A stretch of 64,000 bases of DNA from Streptomyces iconiensis. Its GTDB lineage: Bacteria > Actinomycetota > Actinomycetes > Streptomycetales > Streptomycetaceae. A program made the translations under genes and the position numbers. This document shows positions 34,318-42,834 of this stretch, one piece after another. The DNA is taken from assembly GCF_028657195.3 (NCBI RefSeq), contig NZ_JANCPR020000035.1, positions 38,908-102,907 of the forward strand, given 5' to 3'. The notes beneath the pieces are model-generated. The model had not been told where the DNA came from, did not search any database, and was given only the letters and a program-made list of their open reading frames with translations. Positions within the stretch are counted from its first letter, which is position 1; the number at the start of each line of letters is the position of its first letter.

Positions 34318-35745
34318 ATGGCGTCGCTCAGTGGAACCGTGCCGCGGGACGGCGGTGGGGGCGCCCGTGGCGGAGGTGCCGACCTCCGCCCTGTGATCGG
34401 TGTCGCGCTCGTCGCGGCTCTCGGCGGGCTGCTGTTCGGCTACGACACGGGCGTGATCTCCGGAGCCCTGCTCACCATCGAGGACGACTTCTCGCTCACC
34501 TCGCTCAGCTCGGGCGTCGTGGTCAGCTCGATCCTGGTCGGTGCGATGATCGGCGCAGCGGGCGCGGGGAACCTCGCCGACCGCTACGGCCGCCGCCCGA
34601 TCCTGGTGACGGCCGCCGCCGTCTTCACCATCGGCGCGCTGATGGCGGCCCTCGCGCCCTCCGCGATCCTGCTCACCGCTGCCCGGCTCGTCCTCGGCCT
34701 CGGTATCGGAACGGCCTCCAACCTCGTTCCCGTCTTCATCGCCGAGGTCGCACCGCCCCGCTACCGGGGTCGCCTCGTGGGCCTCAACCAGCTCATGATC
34801 ACGCTCGGCATCGTGCTCGCGTACGTCGCCAACTACGCGCTGCACGACGTCACCCACAGCTGGCGCTGGATGTTCGGCCTCGCCGCCGTCCCCGCGCTGC
34901 TCTTCGGCGGCGGCATGCTGCTCATGCCCGAGTCGCCCCGCTGGCTCGCGCTGCGGGGCCACACCGAGCGCGCCAGGGCGGTACTGGAGCGGGTGCGGGG
35001 TGTCGGGCACACGGCCCTCGTGAACGCCGAGCTGGCGGAGATCACCGCGGGCTCCGAGGGCAAGCCGGCCGCGCCCCGCAAGGGCAGGTGGCGCGCGCTC
35101 GCCGACCCCTCCGTGCGTCCCGCGATCGTCGCGGGCGTCGGCCTCCAGATCCTCGGCCAGGCTTCCGGCGTCAACACCGTCATCTACTACGCGCCGAAGA
35201 TCTTCGAGAGCAGCGGCCTCGGCTCGTCCTCCTCGATCCTGGCCACCGTCGGCGTCGGCATCGTCAACCTGGTCATGACGCCCGTCGGCATGCTGGCCGT
35301 CGACCGCTTCGGACGTAAGAAGCTGCTGGCCACGGGCGCCGCCATCATGACGCTCGCCCTCGCGGGACTGGCCGCCACCCTCGCGGCCGGCGGTCAGGAG
35401 TCCTCGTTCGCCTGGCTCGCCGTCCTGTGCGTGGTCCTCTTCGTCGCCGCCGTCGCCACGACGCTCAACGTCGTCGTCTTCATCATCCCGTCCGAACTGT
35501 TCCCCGCGCGCATCCGCGGCACGGCCATGAGCGCCACCATGTTCTCCAACTGGACGATGAACTTCCTGGTCTCGCTGACCTTCCTCTCGCTCCTGGACAC
35601 GCTCGGCGGGACAGGCACGTTCACCCTCTACGCAGCCGTCTGCGCCCTGCTTTTCCTCTTCACCCTCCGGCGCATCCCCGAGACCAAGGGCAAGAGCCTG
35701 GAGCAGATCGAACGCGAACTGGCGCCGCGCGCGAGCACGTTGTGA
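34318..35745 (+). CDS. Sugar porter (SP family) MFS transporter
   Basis: A 475-residue 12-helix sugar/H+ symporter. SP-family motifs are present: GYDTGVISGALL, NLADRYGRRPIL, MPESPRWLALRGH, LAVDRFGRKKLL and the C-terminal PETKGKSLEQIE. The ATG at 34318 is used because AAGGGAAG lies 7 bp upstream; the frame also opens at GTG 34291. Its place opposite the GntR-ROK-nanE genes points to uptake of the sugar metabolised by them. Xylose, galactose, glucose and inositol porters all share these motifs. Confidence 0.93.
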   Translation: MASLSGTVPRDGGGGARGGGADLRPVIGVALVAALGGLLFGYDTGVISGALLTIEDDFSLTSLSSGVVVSSILVGAMIGAAGAGNLADRYGRRPILVTAAAVFTIGALMAALAPSAILLTAARLVLGLGIGTASNLVPVFIAEVAPPRYRGRLVGLNQLMITLGIVLAYVANYALHDVTHSWRWMFGLAAVPALLFGGGMLLMPESPRWLALRGHTERARAVLERVRGVGHTALVNAELAEITAGSEGKPAAPRKGRWRALADPSVRPAIVAGVGLQILGQASGVNTVIYYAPKIFESSGLGSSSSILATVGVGIVNLVMTPVGMLAVDRFGRKKLLATGAAIMTLALAGLAATLAAGGQESSFAWLAVLCVVLFVAAVATTLNVVVFIIPSELFPARIRGTAMSATMFSNWTMNFLVSLTFLSLLDTLGGTGTFTLYAAVCALLFLFTLRRIPETKGKSLEQIERELAPRASTL

Positions 35746-35746
35746 C

Positions 35747-35770
35747 CCGGTCGCCGGCCGCGGCGACCGG
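35747..35770 (+). terminator. Perfect 10-bp hairpin after the sugar porter
   Basis: CCGGTCGCCG-GCCG-CGGCGACCGG begins one base after the stop codon. The long perfect stem supports termination even without a T-run. Confidence 0.75.
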
Positions 35771-35820
35771 AACCTCTGTACGATCCGCCGGGTCAGCCGG
35801 ACGGAGAAACAGGGGGCGCC

Positions 35821-36213
35821 GTGCGCAGGGTCGTGGTCGAGGACAGGTTCAGGGAAGCGGCATACGGGAGACGGTCGACGGGCCTTCTTCTCCTGGCCGC
35901 CGCCGGACTGCTCATGGCGTACGCCGCCTGGCAGCTGTTCACTCCGTACACGACCGAGGGCGGCGCTCCGTGCAGTGCGCCGGTCGTGGACCTCGGGAGC
36001 AGGGACGCCGACGACGACGACCACGCCTACGGGCCGCCCGGTGACGGGGTGCCCGGCCCCTGTGTGACGTCGGGCCGGCAGTGGCCGGCCCCGGTGGCGG
36101 GGCTGCTCCTCGCGCTGCCCTTCACCGCCGTCGGCACCGCGAAGTTCATCTCCGGGTCCGTGGCCCTGTCGCTGCGTGAACACGAGGACGCGGTGCGGCA
36201 GTCCGAGCAGTGA
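35821..36213 (+). CDS. Small membrane protein of unknown function
   Basis: A 130-residue protein from GTG 35821. It has two hydrophobic segments, LLLLAAAGLLMAYAAWQLF near residue 22 and VAGLLLALPFTAVGTAKFI near residue 92. They flank an extracytoplasmic loop with two cysteines and an acidic DADDDD run. I do not recognise the family. The loop cysteines could form a disulfide. Confidence 0.65.
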   Translation: MRRVVVEDRFREAAYGRRSTGLLLLAAAGLLMAYAAWQLFTPYTTEGGAPCSAPVVDLGSRDADDDDHAYGPPGDGVPGPCVTSGRQWPAPVAGLLLALPFTAVGTAKFISGSVALSLREHEDAVRQSEQ

Positions 36214-36301
36214 GCGTTGTCCACAGGCTCCGTGTGCGGACGACCGTCGCTCGTAGACTGTAGACAATAGGCTGTTTTCGACGAGCGGGCGGGGAGAGCG
36301 G

Positions 36302-36979
36302 ATGTCGCGTACTGGACTGCCACGGGGGGCCGTGGAACGGCTGGAGCGGCCTGGACCCCTGCGTGAGCGGGTGTACGAAGCGCTGCTGGGGCTGATCACG
36401 ACGCGGTCGCTGCGGCCGGGCCAGCACCTGGTGGAGAGCGAACTGGCCGAGGAGTTGGGGGTCTCGCGGCAGCCGGTGCGGGAGGCGTTGCAGCGGCTGG
36501 CGACCGATGGGTGGGTCGACCTGCGCCCCGCCCAAGGGGCCTTCGTGCACGAGCCGTCCGAGGACGAGGCCGACCAACTCCTTTCCGTACGGGCGCTGTT
36601 GGAGGCGGAGGCGGCGCGTCTCGCCGCCGCGCACAGCGGGCCTGACGGCATCAAGGAGCTGGAGGAGGTGTGCGTGCGCGGCGAGGCGGCGGTCGCGGCG
36701 GACGACGTCGACGCCGTGGTGGACGCCAACGCCGCCTTCCACGCGAAGGTGATGGAGCTGGCGGGCAATGCGGTACTGGCGGAGCTGTCGGCCCAGGTCG
36801 ACCGCCGCGTGCGCTGGTACTACCGCCCTGTCGCACGCCAGCGCGGCGCCCAGTCCTGGATCGAGCACCGTTGGCTGATCGAGGCCATCGAACTCGGAGA
36901 CCAGGACACGGCGGCAGCGGTGATGCGCGACCACACGGAGCAGACGCGCCGCTCCTACCACGAGCGCGGCGACACCTGA
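36302..36979 (+). CDS. GntR/FadR-type regulator with FCD domain
   Basis: A 225-residue regulator. The winged helix is LVESELAEELGVSRQPVREA with LQRLATDGWVDLRPAQGAF. The FCD domain has the metal/ligand histidines in NAAFHAKVMELAGN, IEHRWLIEAIELGD and MRDHTEQTRRSYHERG. It stands alone, with a GTAGACTGTAGACAATAG direct-repeat motif at about 36254-36271 upstream that may be an autoregulatory site. FCD regulators often control organic-acid catabolism; the oxalate operon 9 kb away is a possible target. Confidence 0.9.
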   Translation: MSRTGLPRGAVERLERPGPLRERVYEALLGLITTRSLRPGQHLVESELAEELGVSRQPVREALQRLATDGWVDLRPAQGAFVHEPSEDEADQLLSVRALLEAEAARLAAAHSGPDGIKELEEVCVRGEAAVAADDVDAVVDANAAFHAKVMELAGNAVLAELSAQVDRRVRWYYRPVARQRGAQSWIEHRWLIEAIELGDQDTAAAVMRDHTEQTRRSYHERGDT

Positions 36980-37026
36980 GCGCGTGCCGGTGATCCCCAT
37001 CCGGGTGAGCCCCATGCCGGCCGGCC

Positions 37027-37115
37027 CCGTACCGGTGAGTGCGTACCGGCGAGCGCATCACGGTGAGTCCGTACCGCCGAGTGCGTACCGGTGAGCGCGT
37101 GCCGGCGCCGGTTCT
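37027..37115. repeat. Imperfect GTACCGGTGAGTGC tandem repeats
   Basis: About six units of the GTACCGGTGAGTGC/GTACCGCCGAGTGC type fill the convergent gap between the FCD regulator and the HxlR gene. No hairpin terminator is obvious there. Confidence 0.8.
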
Positions 37116-37131
37116 CCGGCGTCGGCTCAGG

Positions 37132-37584
37132 TCACCGGGGGGAGAGCTTGTGGACGGTGGTGTCGTCCGGGTCCAGCGGTCGTCCGTCGGCGGACAGCAC
37201 CTCCAGTGCGCGGAGCTGCTGTCCCTGTCGGCGGTCGACCAGCTGTGAGTGCGGTTCGCCCGGTGCGAAGAAGTTCTGTTCGCCCCACTGCCGCAGGGCG
37301 ACGATGACGGGGAAGAGCGCCCTGCCCTTCGAGGTCAGCACGTACTCGCGGTAGGCGCTGCCGTCCGAGGCGGGGACGGATTCGAGGACACCGCCTGCGA
37401 CCAGGGCGCGCAGGCGCGCGGTGAGGATGTTCTTGGCCACGCCGAGGCTGCGCTGGAACTCCCCGAAGCGCCGGCTCCCGTCGAAGGCGTCCCGCACGAT
37501 CAGCAGGGACCACCAGTCGCCGATCGCGTCAACGGACCGGGCGACGGGGCATTCGCTGTCGTCGAAGCGCGTCCTGCTCACCAT
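37132..37584 (-). CDS. HxlR family transcriptional regulator
   Basis: A 150-residue winged-helix protein. The family signature is clear: a cysteine close to the start (FDDSECPVARSVDAIGDWWS), then LLIVRDAFDGSRRFGEFQRS, VAKNILTARLRALVAGGVLE and a conserved LTSKGRALFPVIVALRQWG. HxlR proteins respond to thiol-reactive or oxidative signals through that N-terminal cysteine in some members. It is divergent from an MFS exporter, with two matching operators between them, so it probably represses the exporter. Confidence 0.92.
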   Translation of the reverse strand: MVSRTRFDDSECPVARSVDAIGDWWSLLIVRDAFDGSRRFGEFQRSLGVAKNILTARLRALVAGGVLESVPASDGSAYREYVLTSKGRALFPVIVALRQWGEQNFFAPGEPHSQLVDRRQGQQLRALEVLSADGRPLDPDDTTVHKLSPR

Positions 37585-37610
37585 GGCGTCCCTCGCTCTC
37601 TCGTCTCCGC

Positions 37611-37669
37611 ACTGGTTGCAACATGCTACCAAGGAAGCTACGTTCACTGCTGGTTGCAAGATGAAACCA
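37611..37669. promoter_or_regulatory. Duplicated operator for the HxlR/MFS divergent pair
   Basis: TGGTTGCAACATGCTACCA (37613-37631) and TGGTTGCAAGATGAAACCA (37651-37669) are two 19-bp copies, 38 bp apart. Each has TGGT...ACCA symmetrical ends. The second site ends 19 bp before the MFS start codon. Confidence 0.7.
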
Positions 37670-37688
37670 ATAGTGAAGGGGAGTGCTG

Positions 37689-39056
37689 ATGCCCGGCAAC
37701 GGTGAGGCTGTGACGGGGCGGACCCAGGCCCGGAGCGGGGGAGCGCCAAGTGGGAGCACCCGGGGCGGGGGAGCGCCGGGCGGGAGCGGCGGAAGCGGGG
37801 AAGGACCCGCGTTCGTGCTGTCCCGCGGCCTGGTCGTCCTGTTCGCCGTCGCCTGCGGTGCCGCGGTGGCCAATGTCTACTTCTCCCAGCCGCTCCTCGT
37901 GACCATCGGCCACGACCTCGCCATGAGCCCGGCACTTGTCGGCAGCGTGGTCACCCTCACGCATGTCGGATACGGGCTGGGCCTCTTCTTCCTCGTACCG
38001 CTGGGTGACGTGGTCGACCGCAGGCGGCTCGTCGTGGCTCAACTGCTGTTCCTGGTAGCGGCGTTGGCCTTGGTCGCCGTAGCCCGCACGGCGGCGATCC
38101 TGCTCGCGGGCATGGCCGCCACAGGGCTTCTCGCGGTCGTCACGCAGACGCTGGTGGCCTTCGCGGCATCACTGGCCCCAAGTGCCGTGCGCGGGCGGGT
38201 CGTCGGGCTGGTCACCAGCGGCGTGGTCATCGGGATTCTGCTCGCCCGCACGGTGTCAGGACTCATGGCCGACCTCGCGGGCTGGCGTTCCGTCTACCTC
38301 GCCTCGGCCTCGCTCACCGCTCTGCTCGCGCTGGTCCTGTACCGGGTGCTGCCGCGCCACGGTGACGCTCCGCCGGCGACCCTGCGTTACGGACAGCTTC
38401 TGCGCTCCACCGTCACCCTGTTCGCGCGGGAACGACTGCTGCGGCTCCGTGCCCTGTTCGGGCTGCTGATCTTCGCCGCCTTCAGCACTCTGTGGAGCAG
38501 CGTCGCCCTGCCGCTCAGCGGGGCCCCGTACTTCCTGTCCCATGGTGCGATCGGGGCGCTGGGGCTGATCGGTGTCGCCGGAGCGCTGGCCGCGACCATG
38601 GCGGGCCGCCTGAACGACCGCGGGCTCTCCCGGCGTACCACCGGCATCGCCCTGGCACTGCTCGCCGCCTCGTGGTTGCCCCTGTCCTGCACGCGCAGCT
38701 CGCTGTGGGCCCTGGTCGTCGGCGTGATCCTGCTCGACCTGGCTGTGCAGGCGGTCCATGTCACCAACCAGACCCTCGTCTACGCGCTCCACCCGGAAGC
38801 GGGCAGCCGGCTGATCGGCGGATACATGGTCTTCTACTCGATCGGCAGCGCCGCCGGAGCCATCGCCGCGACCTCCCTCTATACGGTCGCCGGCTGGGGC
38901 GCCGTATGCGTACTGGGCGCCGGGTTCAGCTGCCTCGGCTTCGCACTGTGGGCGTTCACCCGGCACAGCACACCCGCCGCTGCCGGTCCCGCCGCCCTCT
39001 CCGGTCCCGCTTCCCAGGAGACCTCGCGCAAGGGGGCCTCTCGCGGCGAAGCCTGA
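37689..39056 (+). CDS. MFS transporter (DHA1-like exporter)
   Basis: A 455-residue 12-helix transporter. The first helix region reads NVYFSQPLLVTIGHDLAMSP and the loop motif is VPLGDVVDRRRLVV near residue 105. The ATG at 37689 follows AAGGGGAG by 5 bp. The first ~40 residues are a Gly/Ser-rich, repeat-encoded extension. It is divergent from HxlR. The substrate is unknown; the pairing suggests efflux of a toxic aromatic or electrophilic compound. Confidence 0.88.
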   Translation: MPGNGEAVTGRTQARSGGAPSGSTRGGGAPGGSGGSGEGPAFVLSRGLVVLFAVACGAAVANVYFSQPLLVTIGHDLAMSPALVGSVVTLTHVGYGLGLFFLVPLGDVVDRRRLVVAQLLFLVAALALVAVARTAAILLAGMAATGLLAVVTQTLVAFAASLAPSAVRGRVVGLVTSGVVIGILLARTVSGLMADLAGWRSVYLASASLTALLALVLYRVLPRHGDAPPATLRYGQLLRSTVTLFARERLLRLRALFGLLIFAAFSTLWSSVALPLSGAPYFLSHGAIGALGLIGVAGALAATMAGRLNDRGLSRRTTGIALALLAASWLPLSCTRSSLWALVVGVILLDLAVQAVHVTNQTLVYALHPEAGSRLIGGYMVFYSIGSAAGAIAATSLYTVAGWGAVCVLGAGFSCLGFALWAFTRHSTPAAAGPAALSGPASQETSRKGASRGEA

Positions 39057-39103
39057 GCGTTCCTCGCCGGCCGCCCCGCGCCACCGACCCGCTGTGCTTC
39101 GCC

Positions 39104-39143
39104 CGGCGGCAGTGCCTGAACCGGCGTCCAGGCACTGCCGCCG
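39104..39143. terminator. 15-bp perfect-stem bidirectional terminator
   Basis: CGGCGGCAGTGCCTG pairs perfectly with CAGGCACTGCCGCCG around a 10-base loop. It ends 4 bp before the stop of the leftward antiporter gene and 48 bp after the stop of the rightward MFS gene. Confidence 0.88.
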
Positions 39144-39147
39144 TCGC

Positions 39148-40539
39148 TCAGGCCATCTCGCGTCCTGCCGCATGGTGGTTGGGCACGATGTCCTTGGTGC
39201 GCGGGACTCCTGGTCTGTGCAGGAAGAACGCGAGGGCGGCGGCGAGCAGGGAGATGCCGCCCGCGAGGAGGTAGGCGCCGTCGTAGCCCCAGGCGTCGAC
39301 GGCCATCGCGCCGAGGCCGCCGCCGAACAGGCCGCTGACGAGCTTGCCGCTGTAGGCGATGCCGTAGTTGGTCGCGTTGTGGTTCTCCCCGAAGTAGTCG
39401 GGCGTGAGCGCGGCGAACATCGGGTAGAACGCGCCACCGCCGAACCCCGAGATGAAGGCGAAGGCCAGGAACAGCGCCTGGTTGCGGATGTTGCCCGCCC
39501 ACAGGACCCCGAACTGCGCGAGGCCCAGCACGACGATCACGAAGATCAGCGTGGACTTGCGTCCCCACCGGTCCGAGAGCCAGCCGATGAACCCCCGGCC
39601 CACGCCGTTGATGATCGACATGACGCCCATGGAGGAGGCGGCGACCATCGGGCCGAAGCCGACCTCCTTGGCGAAGGGCACCTGGAAGGAGATACCGAAG
39701 ATGGATACGCCCGCCGTCATGACGATGAGCAGCCACATCAGCGGCAGCATGCCCGTGCGCATCGCCTCCATCGGCGCGTACTGGCGGGCAGCCGGGGGGT
39801 TCTTGTCCAGCGCAGCCGCCGTTTTGGAGGCGCCGGCGCGCAGCAGCGGGTCGTGGTCGGCCGGCCACCAGTTCTTCGGCGGGTCGCGGAAGAACCAGGC
39901 GCAGACGGCGACAACGATCAGTACGTAGACCCCGATGGCGTCCAGGACACCCTGGTAATTGCTGGTGTCGAAGGCGTAGTTGAACAGGAAGACGAACGGC
40001 ACGGCGCCGTAGGCGAAGCCGCCGTTGACGAAGCCCGTCTTGCCACCGCGCCGTTCGGGGAACCACTTGCCGACGCTGTTGATGCAGGTCGCGTAGATGA
40101 AGCCGCAGCCAACGCCGCCCAGCACACCGAAGCCCAGGATCGCGAGCAGCACGTTGGAGGTGTGGGAGAGGGAGAGGAAGCCGCACAGCGCGAGTCCGGA
40201 GCCGATGTACATGGCACGCCGCGCGGTGAGGATGCCGTGCTCGCGCAGCCAGCCGGCGGGGAAGGCCACCCCGGCCTGGAAGAACACCCAGACGCTGAGG
40301 ATCCAGAAGGTGTTCGACTGCGTCCAGCCGTGTGCCTCGGAGAGTGTGTCCTCGGCCGAGCCGTAGGCGTACTCGAAGACGCTGATGGCCATCATGGCCA
40401 CCCACGGCAGATAGATCATGATCTTGCGGGAGTGTCCGAGCAGGTCGCGGTCGGTCTCGCCGACCCGGTAGACCCTGCCGTTGCGGTCGGTTAACTCGCG
40501 GTAGGTGACGGCAGGTGTCGGATCGTGGGTACGTCCCAT
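39148..40539 (-). CDS. Oxalate/formate antiporter-like MFS transporter
   Basis: A 463-residue 12-helix carrier of the OxlT family: MMAISVFEYAYGSAEDTLSE, WILSVWVFFQAGVAFPAGWL, GFIYATCINSVGKWFPERRG and WLSDRWGRKSTLIF. OxlT exchanges oxalate for formate, and the three upstream genes on the same strand encode the matching oxalyl-CoA pathway. It is the last gene of that operon, 65 bp after the acyl-CoA synthetase. The long loop with RAGASKTAAALDKNPPA is cytoplasmic. Confidence 0.9.
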   Translation of the reverse strand: MGRTHDPTPAVTYRELTDRNGRVYRVGETDRDLLGHSRKIMIYLPWVAMMAISVFEYAYGSAEDTLSEAHGWTQSNTFWILSVWVFFQAGVAFPAGWLREHGILTARRAMYIGSGLALCGFLSLSHTSNVLLAILGFGVLGGVGCGFIYATCINSVGKWFPERRGGKTGFVNGGFAYGAVPFVFLFNYAFDTSNYQGVLDAIGVYVLIVVAVCAWFFRDPPKNWWPADHDPLLRAGASKTAAALDKNPPAARQYAPMEAMRTGMLPLMWLLIVMTAGVSIFGISFQVPFAKEVGFGPMVAASSMGVMSIINGVGRGFIGWLSDRWGRKSTLIFVIVVLGLAQFGVLWAGNIRNQALFLAFAFISGFGGGAFYPMFAALTPDYFGENHNATNYGIAYSGKLVSGLFGGGLGAMAVDAWGYDGAYLLAGGISLLAAALAFFLHRPGVPRTKDIVPNHHAAGREMA

Positions 40540-40604
40540 GGTGCCCCTTCGCGGGAGAGGTTCCGCCCGTGGTCCGCGGGCGGTACGAGCGGTGCGAGGG
40601 TGCG

Positions 40605-42833
40605 TCAGGGCAGCAGTCCCGCGGCCCTGGCCCAGCGGTACTTGGCGCCGAGCACGGCGACCGGCTTCTCCGTGGTGTACGGATAGGCCGCCACACCGTG
40701 CGCGAACAGGTGTGCGCTGGCCTGCTCGACCTCGGTGTCGCCCGCCAGCGAGGCGACGACCGGCTTGTGCACGCCCCGTGCGCGTGCCTCGGCGACCACG
40801 CGCGCCGTCAGTTCGGCGAAGACCATCGGCGGCGTGACGAGCGTGTGCCAGTAGCCGAGCACGAGGGCGTGGATACGGGGGTCATCCAGGCCCAGCCGGA
40901 TCGTCGCCTCGTAGGTGGAGGGCGGCTCGCCCCCGGTGATGTCGATGGGGTTGCCCGCCGCGCCGAAGGGCGGGATGAACGCGCGGAACGCCGCGTCCAG
41001 ATCGTCGGGGATCTCCATCAGGGACAGCCCGTTGTCGACGAGCGCGTCCGACAGCAGCACGCCCGAACCGCCGGCGCCCGTGATCACCACGACGTTGTCC
41101 CCCTGGGGCGTGGGCAGGACGGGCAGTGCGCGCGCGTACTCCAGCATCTCGTTCAGCCCCGGCGCCCGGATGACGCCCGCCTGGCGCAGCACGTCGTCGT
41201 AGACCGCGTCGTTGCCCGCGAGCGCACCCGTGTGCGAACCGGCAGCGCGCGAACCAGCCGCCGTACGCCCCGCCTTCAGCACGATCACCGGCTTCTCGGG
41301 GACCGTCGCGCGCGCGGCGCGCACGAAGGCACGGCCGTCCTTGAGGTCCTCCAGATGCATGGCCACGCACCGGGTGTGCGGGTCCTGTGCGAAGTACGTC
41401 AGCAGGTCGTCCTCGTCGACGTCCGATTTGTTGCCGAGCCCGACGATCGCGGAGACGCCCGTGTTCGTCGTGCGCGCGAAGCCGAGCACCGCCATGCCGA
41501 TCCCGCCCGACTGCGAGGTGAGCGCGACCCCGCCCCGTACGTCGTAGGGGGTGCAGAAGGTGGCGCACAGGTTCTGCCAGGGCGAGTAGTAGCCGTAGAT
41601 GTTGGGGCCCAGCAGGCGCACCCCGTGCTCCCTGGCCACCTCGACGACCCGGTCCTGGAGCGCGTGTTCGCCGGTCTCGGCGAAACCGGAGGGGATGAGG
41701 ACCGCGTTGGGTATGCCCTTGCGGCCCACCTCCTCCAGCGCCGCGGGCACGAGCCGCGCCGGGATCGCGAACACGGCGACGTCCACCTCGCCCGGCACAT
41801 CGAGCACCGACGCGTACGCCGTACGGTCCAGCACCCGCCGCGCCTTGGGATTGACCGGGTGAATCCCGCCGGTGAAGCCGCCGTCCACCAGGTTGCGCAT
41901 CACGGAGTGGCCGATCTTTCCCTCCTCGTTGGAGGCGCCGATGACGGCGACGGAACGGGGCTCCATCAGCCGGCGCATCGAGGTGAGGATCTCCTCGTCG
42001 GTGAAGTGCGGTCGCTCCCGCCGGCGTTCGTCACCGAGCAGCAGCCGCAGATCGGCGGCGAGCACCCCGTCGGCCGAGGCGAACACCGGATTGAGGTCGA
42101 CCTCCGTCAACTCGGGGAAGTCGGCGGCCAGTTGGGACACCCGTACGACGAGACCGGCTAGCGCCTCCCGGTCGACGGGTGCGGCGCCCCGTACGCCCCG
42201 CAGCACCTTGGCGGCGCGCACCGAGTCCAGCATCGAACGCGCCTCGCCGGGCGAGACGGGTGCGAGCCGGAAGGTCACGTCCTCCAGCACCTCCACCAGG
42301 ACGCCGCCGAGCCCGAACGCGACGACCTTGCCGAACGTCGGGTCGGTCACGGCGCCCACCAGCACCTCCTGGCCCTCGGTCGCCATGCGCTGCACCTGGA
42401 CGCCCTCGATCAGCGCGCCGGCCTGGTGGGCGCGGGCGTTGGCGAGGACCGTGGCATAGGCGTCCCGTGCAGCCGCCTCCGTGGTCACGCCGGCCACGAC
42501 GCCGCCGGCCTCCGTCTTGTGCGTGATGTCCGGCGAGACGATCTTCAGCACCACGGGGAAGCCGATACGGGCCGCCAGCGCGGCGGCCTCCTCCGCACTG
42601 GTGGCGAGGCCCTGCGCCGGGGTGGGGATGCTGTACGCCTCGGCGACGGTCTCCGCCTCCGTCGCGGTCAGCCCGGTACGCCCGGCGGCGCGCGCCGCGT
42701 CCAGCACCTTCTGGACGCTCGCCCTGTCGAATTCGGACGCGGTGTGGGGGGAGTGGCTGTCGGGGGAGGGAGTACCGGAGGAGGAGCTGCCGGGAGAGGG
42801 AGTGCCGGCTGAGGGAGTGTCGGTCGAGGCCAT
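40605..42833 (-). CDS. Acyl-CoA synthetase (NDP-forming), ATP-grasp first
   Basis: A 742-residue enzyme of the acetate-CoA ligase (ADP-forming)/succinyl-CoA synthetase superfamily. The ATP-grasp domain comes first (FPVVLKIVSPDITHKTEAGG near residue 95), then the CoA-binding domain (RSVAVIGASNEEGKIGHSVM near residue 293) and the ligase domains with the phosphohistidine loop AAGSHTGALAGNDAV. This order is the reverse of the archaeal alpha-beta fusion. The first ~30 residues are a Ser/Pro/Thr repeat extension. It starts one base after the formyl-CoA transferase stop, so it belongs to the oxalate operon. It could activate formate, oxalate or acetate with CoA. Confidence 0.88.
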   Translation of the reverse strand: MASTDTPSAGTPSPGSSSSGTPSPDSHSPHTASEFDRASVQKVLDAARAAGRTGLTATEAETVAEAYSIPTPAQGLATSAEEAAALAARIGFPVVLKIVSPDITHKTEAGGVVAGVTTEAAARDAYATVLANARAHQAGALIEGVQVQRMATEGQEVLVGAVTDPTFGKVVAFGLGGVLVEVLEDVTFRLAPVSPGEARSMLDSVRAAKVLRGVRGAAPVDREALAGLVVRVSQLAADFPELTEVDLNPVFASADGVLAADLRLLLGDERRRERPHFTDEEILTSMRRLMEPRSVAVIGASNEEGKIGHSVMRNLVDGGFTGGIHPVNPKARRVLDRTAYASVLDVPGEVDVAVFAIPARLVPAALEEVGRKGIPNAVLIPSGFAETGEHALQDRVVEVAREHGVRLLGPNIYGYYSPWQNLCATFCTPYDVRGGVALTSQSGGIGMAVLGFARTTNTGVSAIVGLGNKSDVDEDDLLTYFAQDPHTRCVAMHLEDLKDGRAFVRAARATVPEKPVIVLKAGRTAAGSRAAGSHTGALAGNDAVYDDVLRQAGVIRAPGLNEMLEYARALPVLPTPQGDNVVVITGAGGSGVLLSDALVDNGLSLMEIPDDLDAAFRAFIPPFGAAGNPIDITGGEPPSTYEATIRLGLDDPRIHALVLGYWHTLVTPPMVFAELTARVVAEARARGVHKPVVASLAGDTEVEQASAHLFAHGVAAYPYTTEKPVAVLGAKYRWARAAGLLP

Positions 42834-42834
42834 C

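Noticed and set aside
34228..36768. 846-residue minus-strand open frame
   Set aside because: Covers three real plus-strand genes and their terminator and operator; composition typical of shadow frames.
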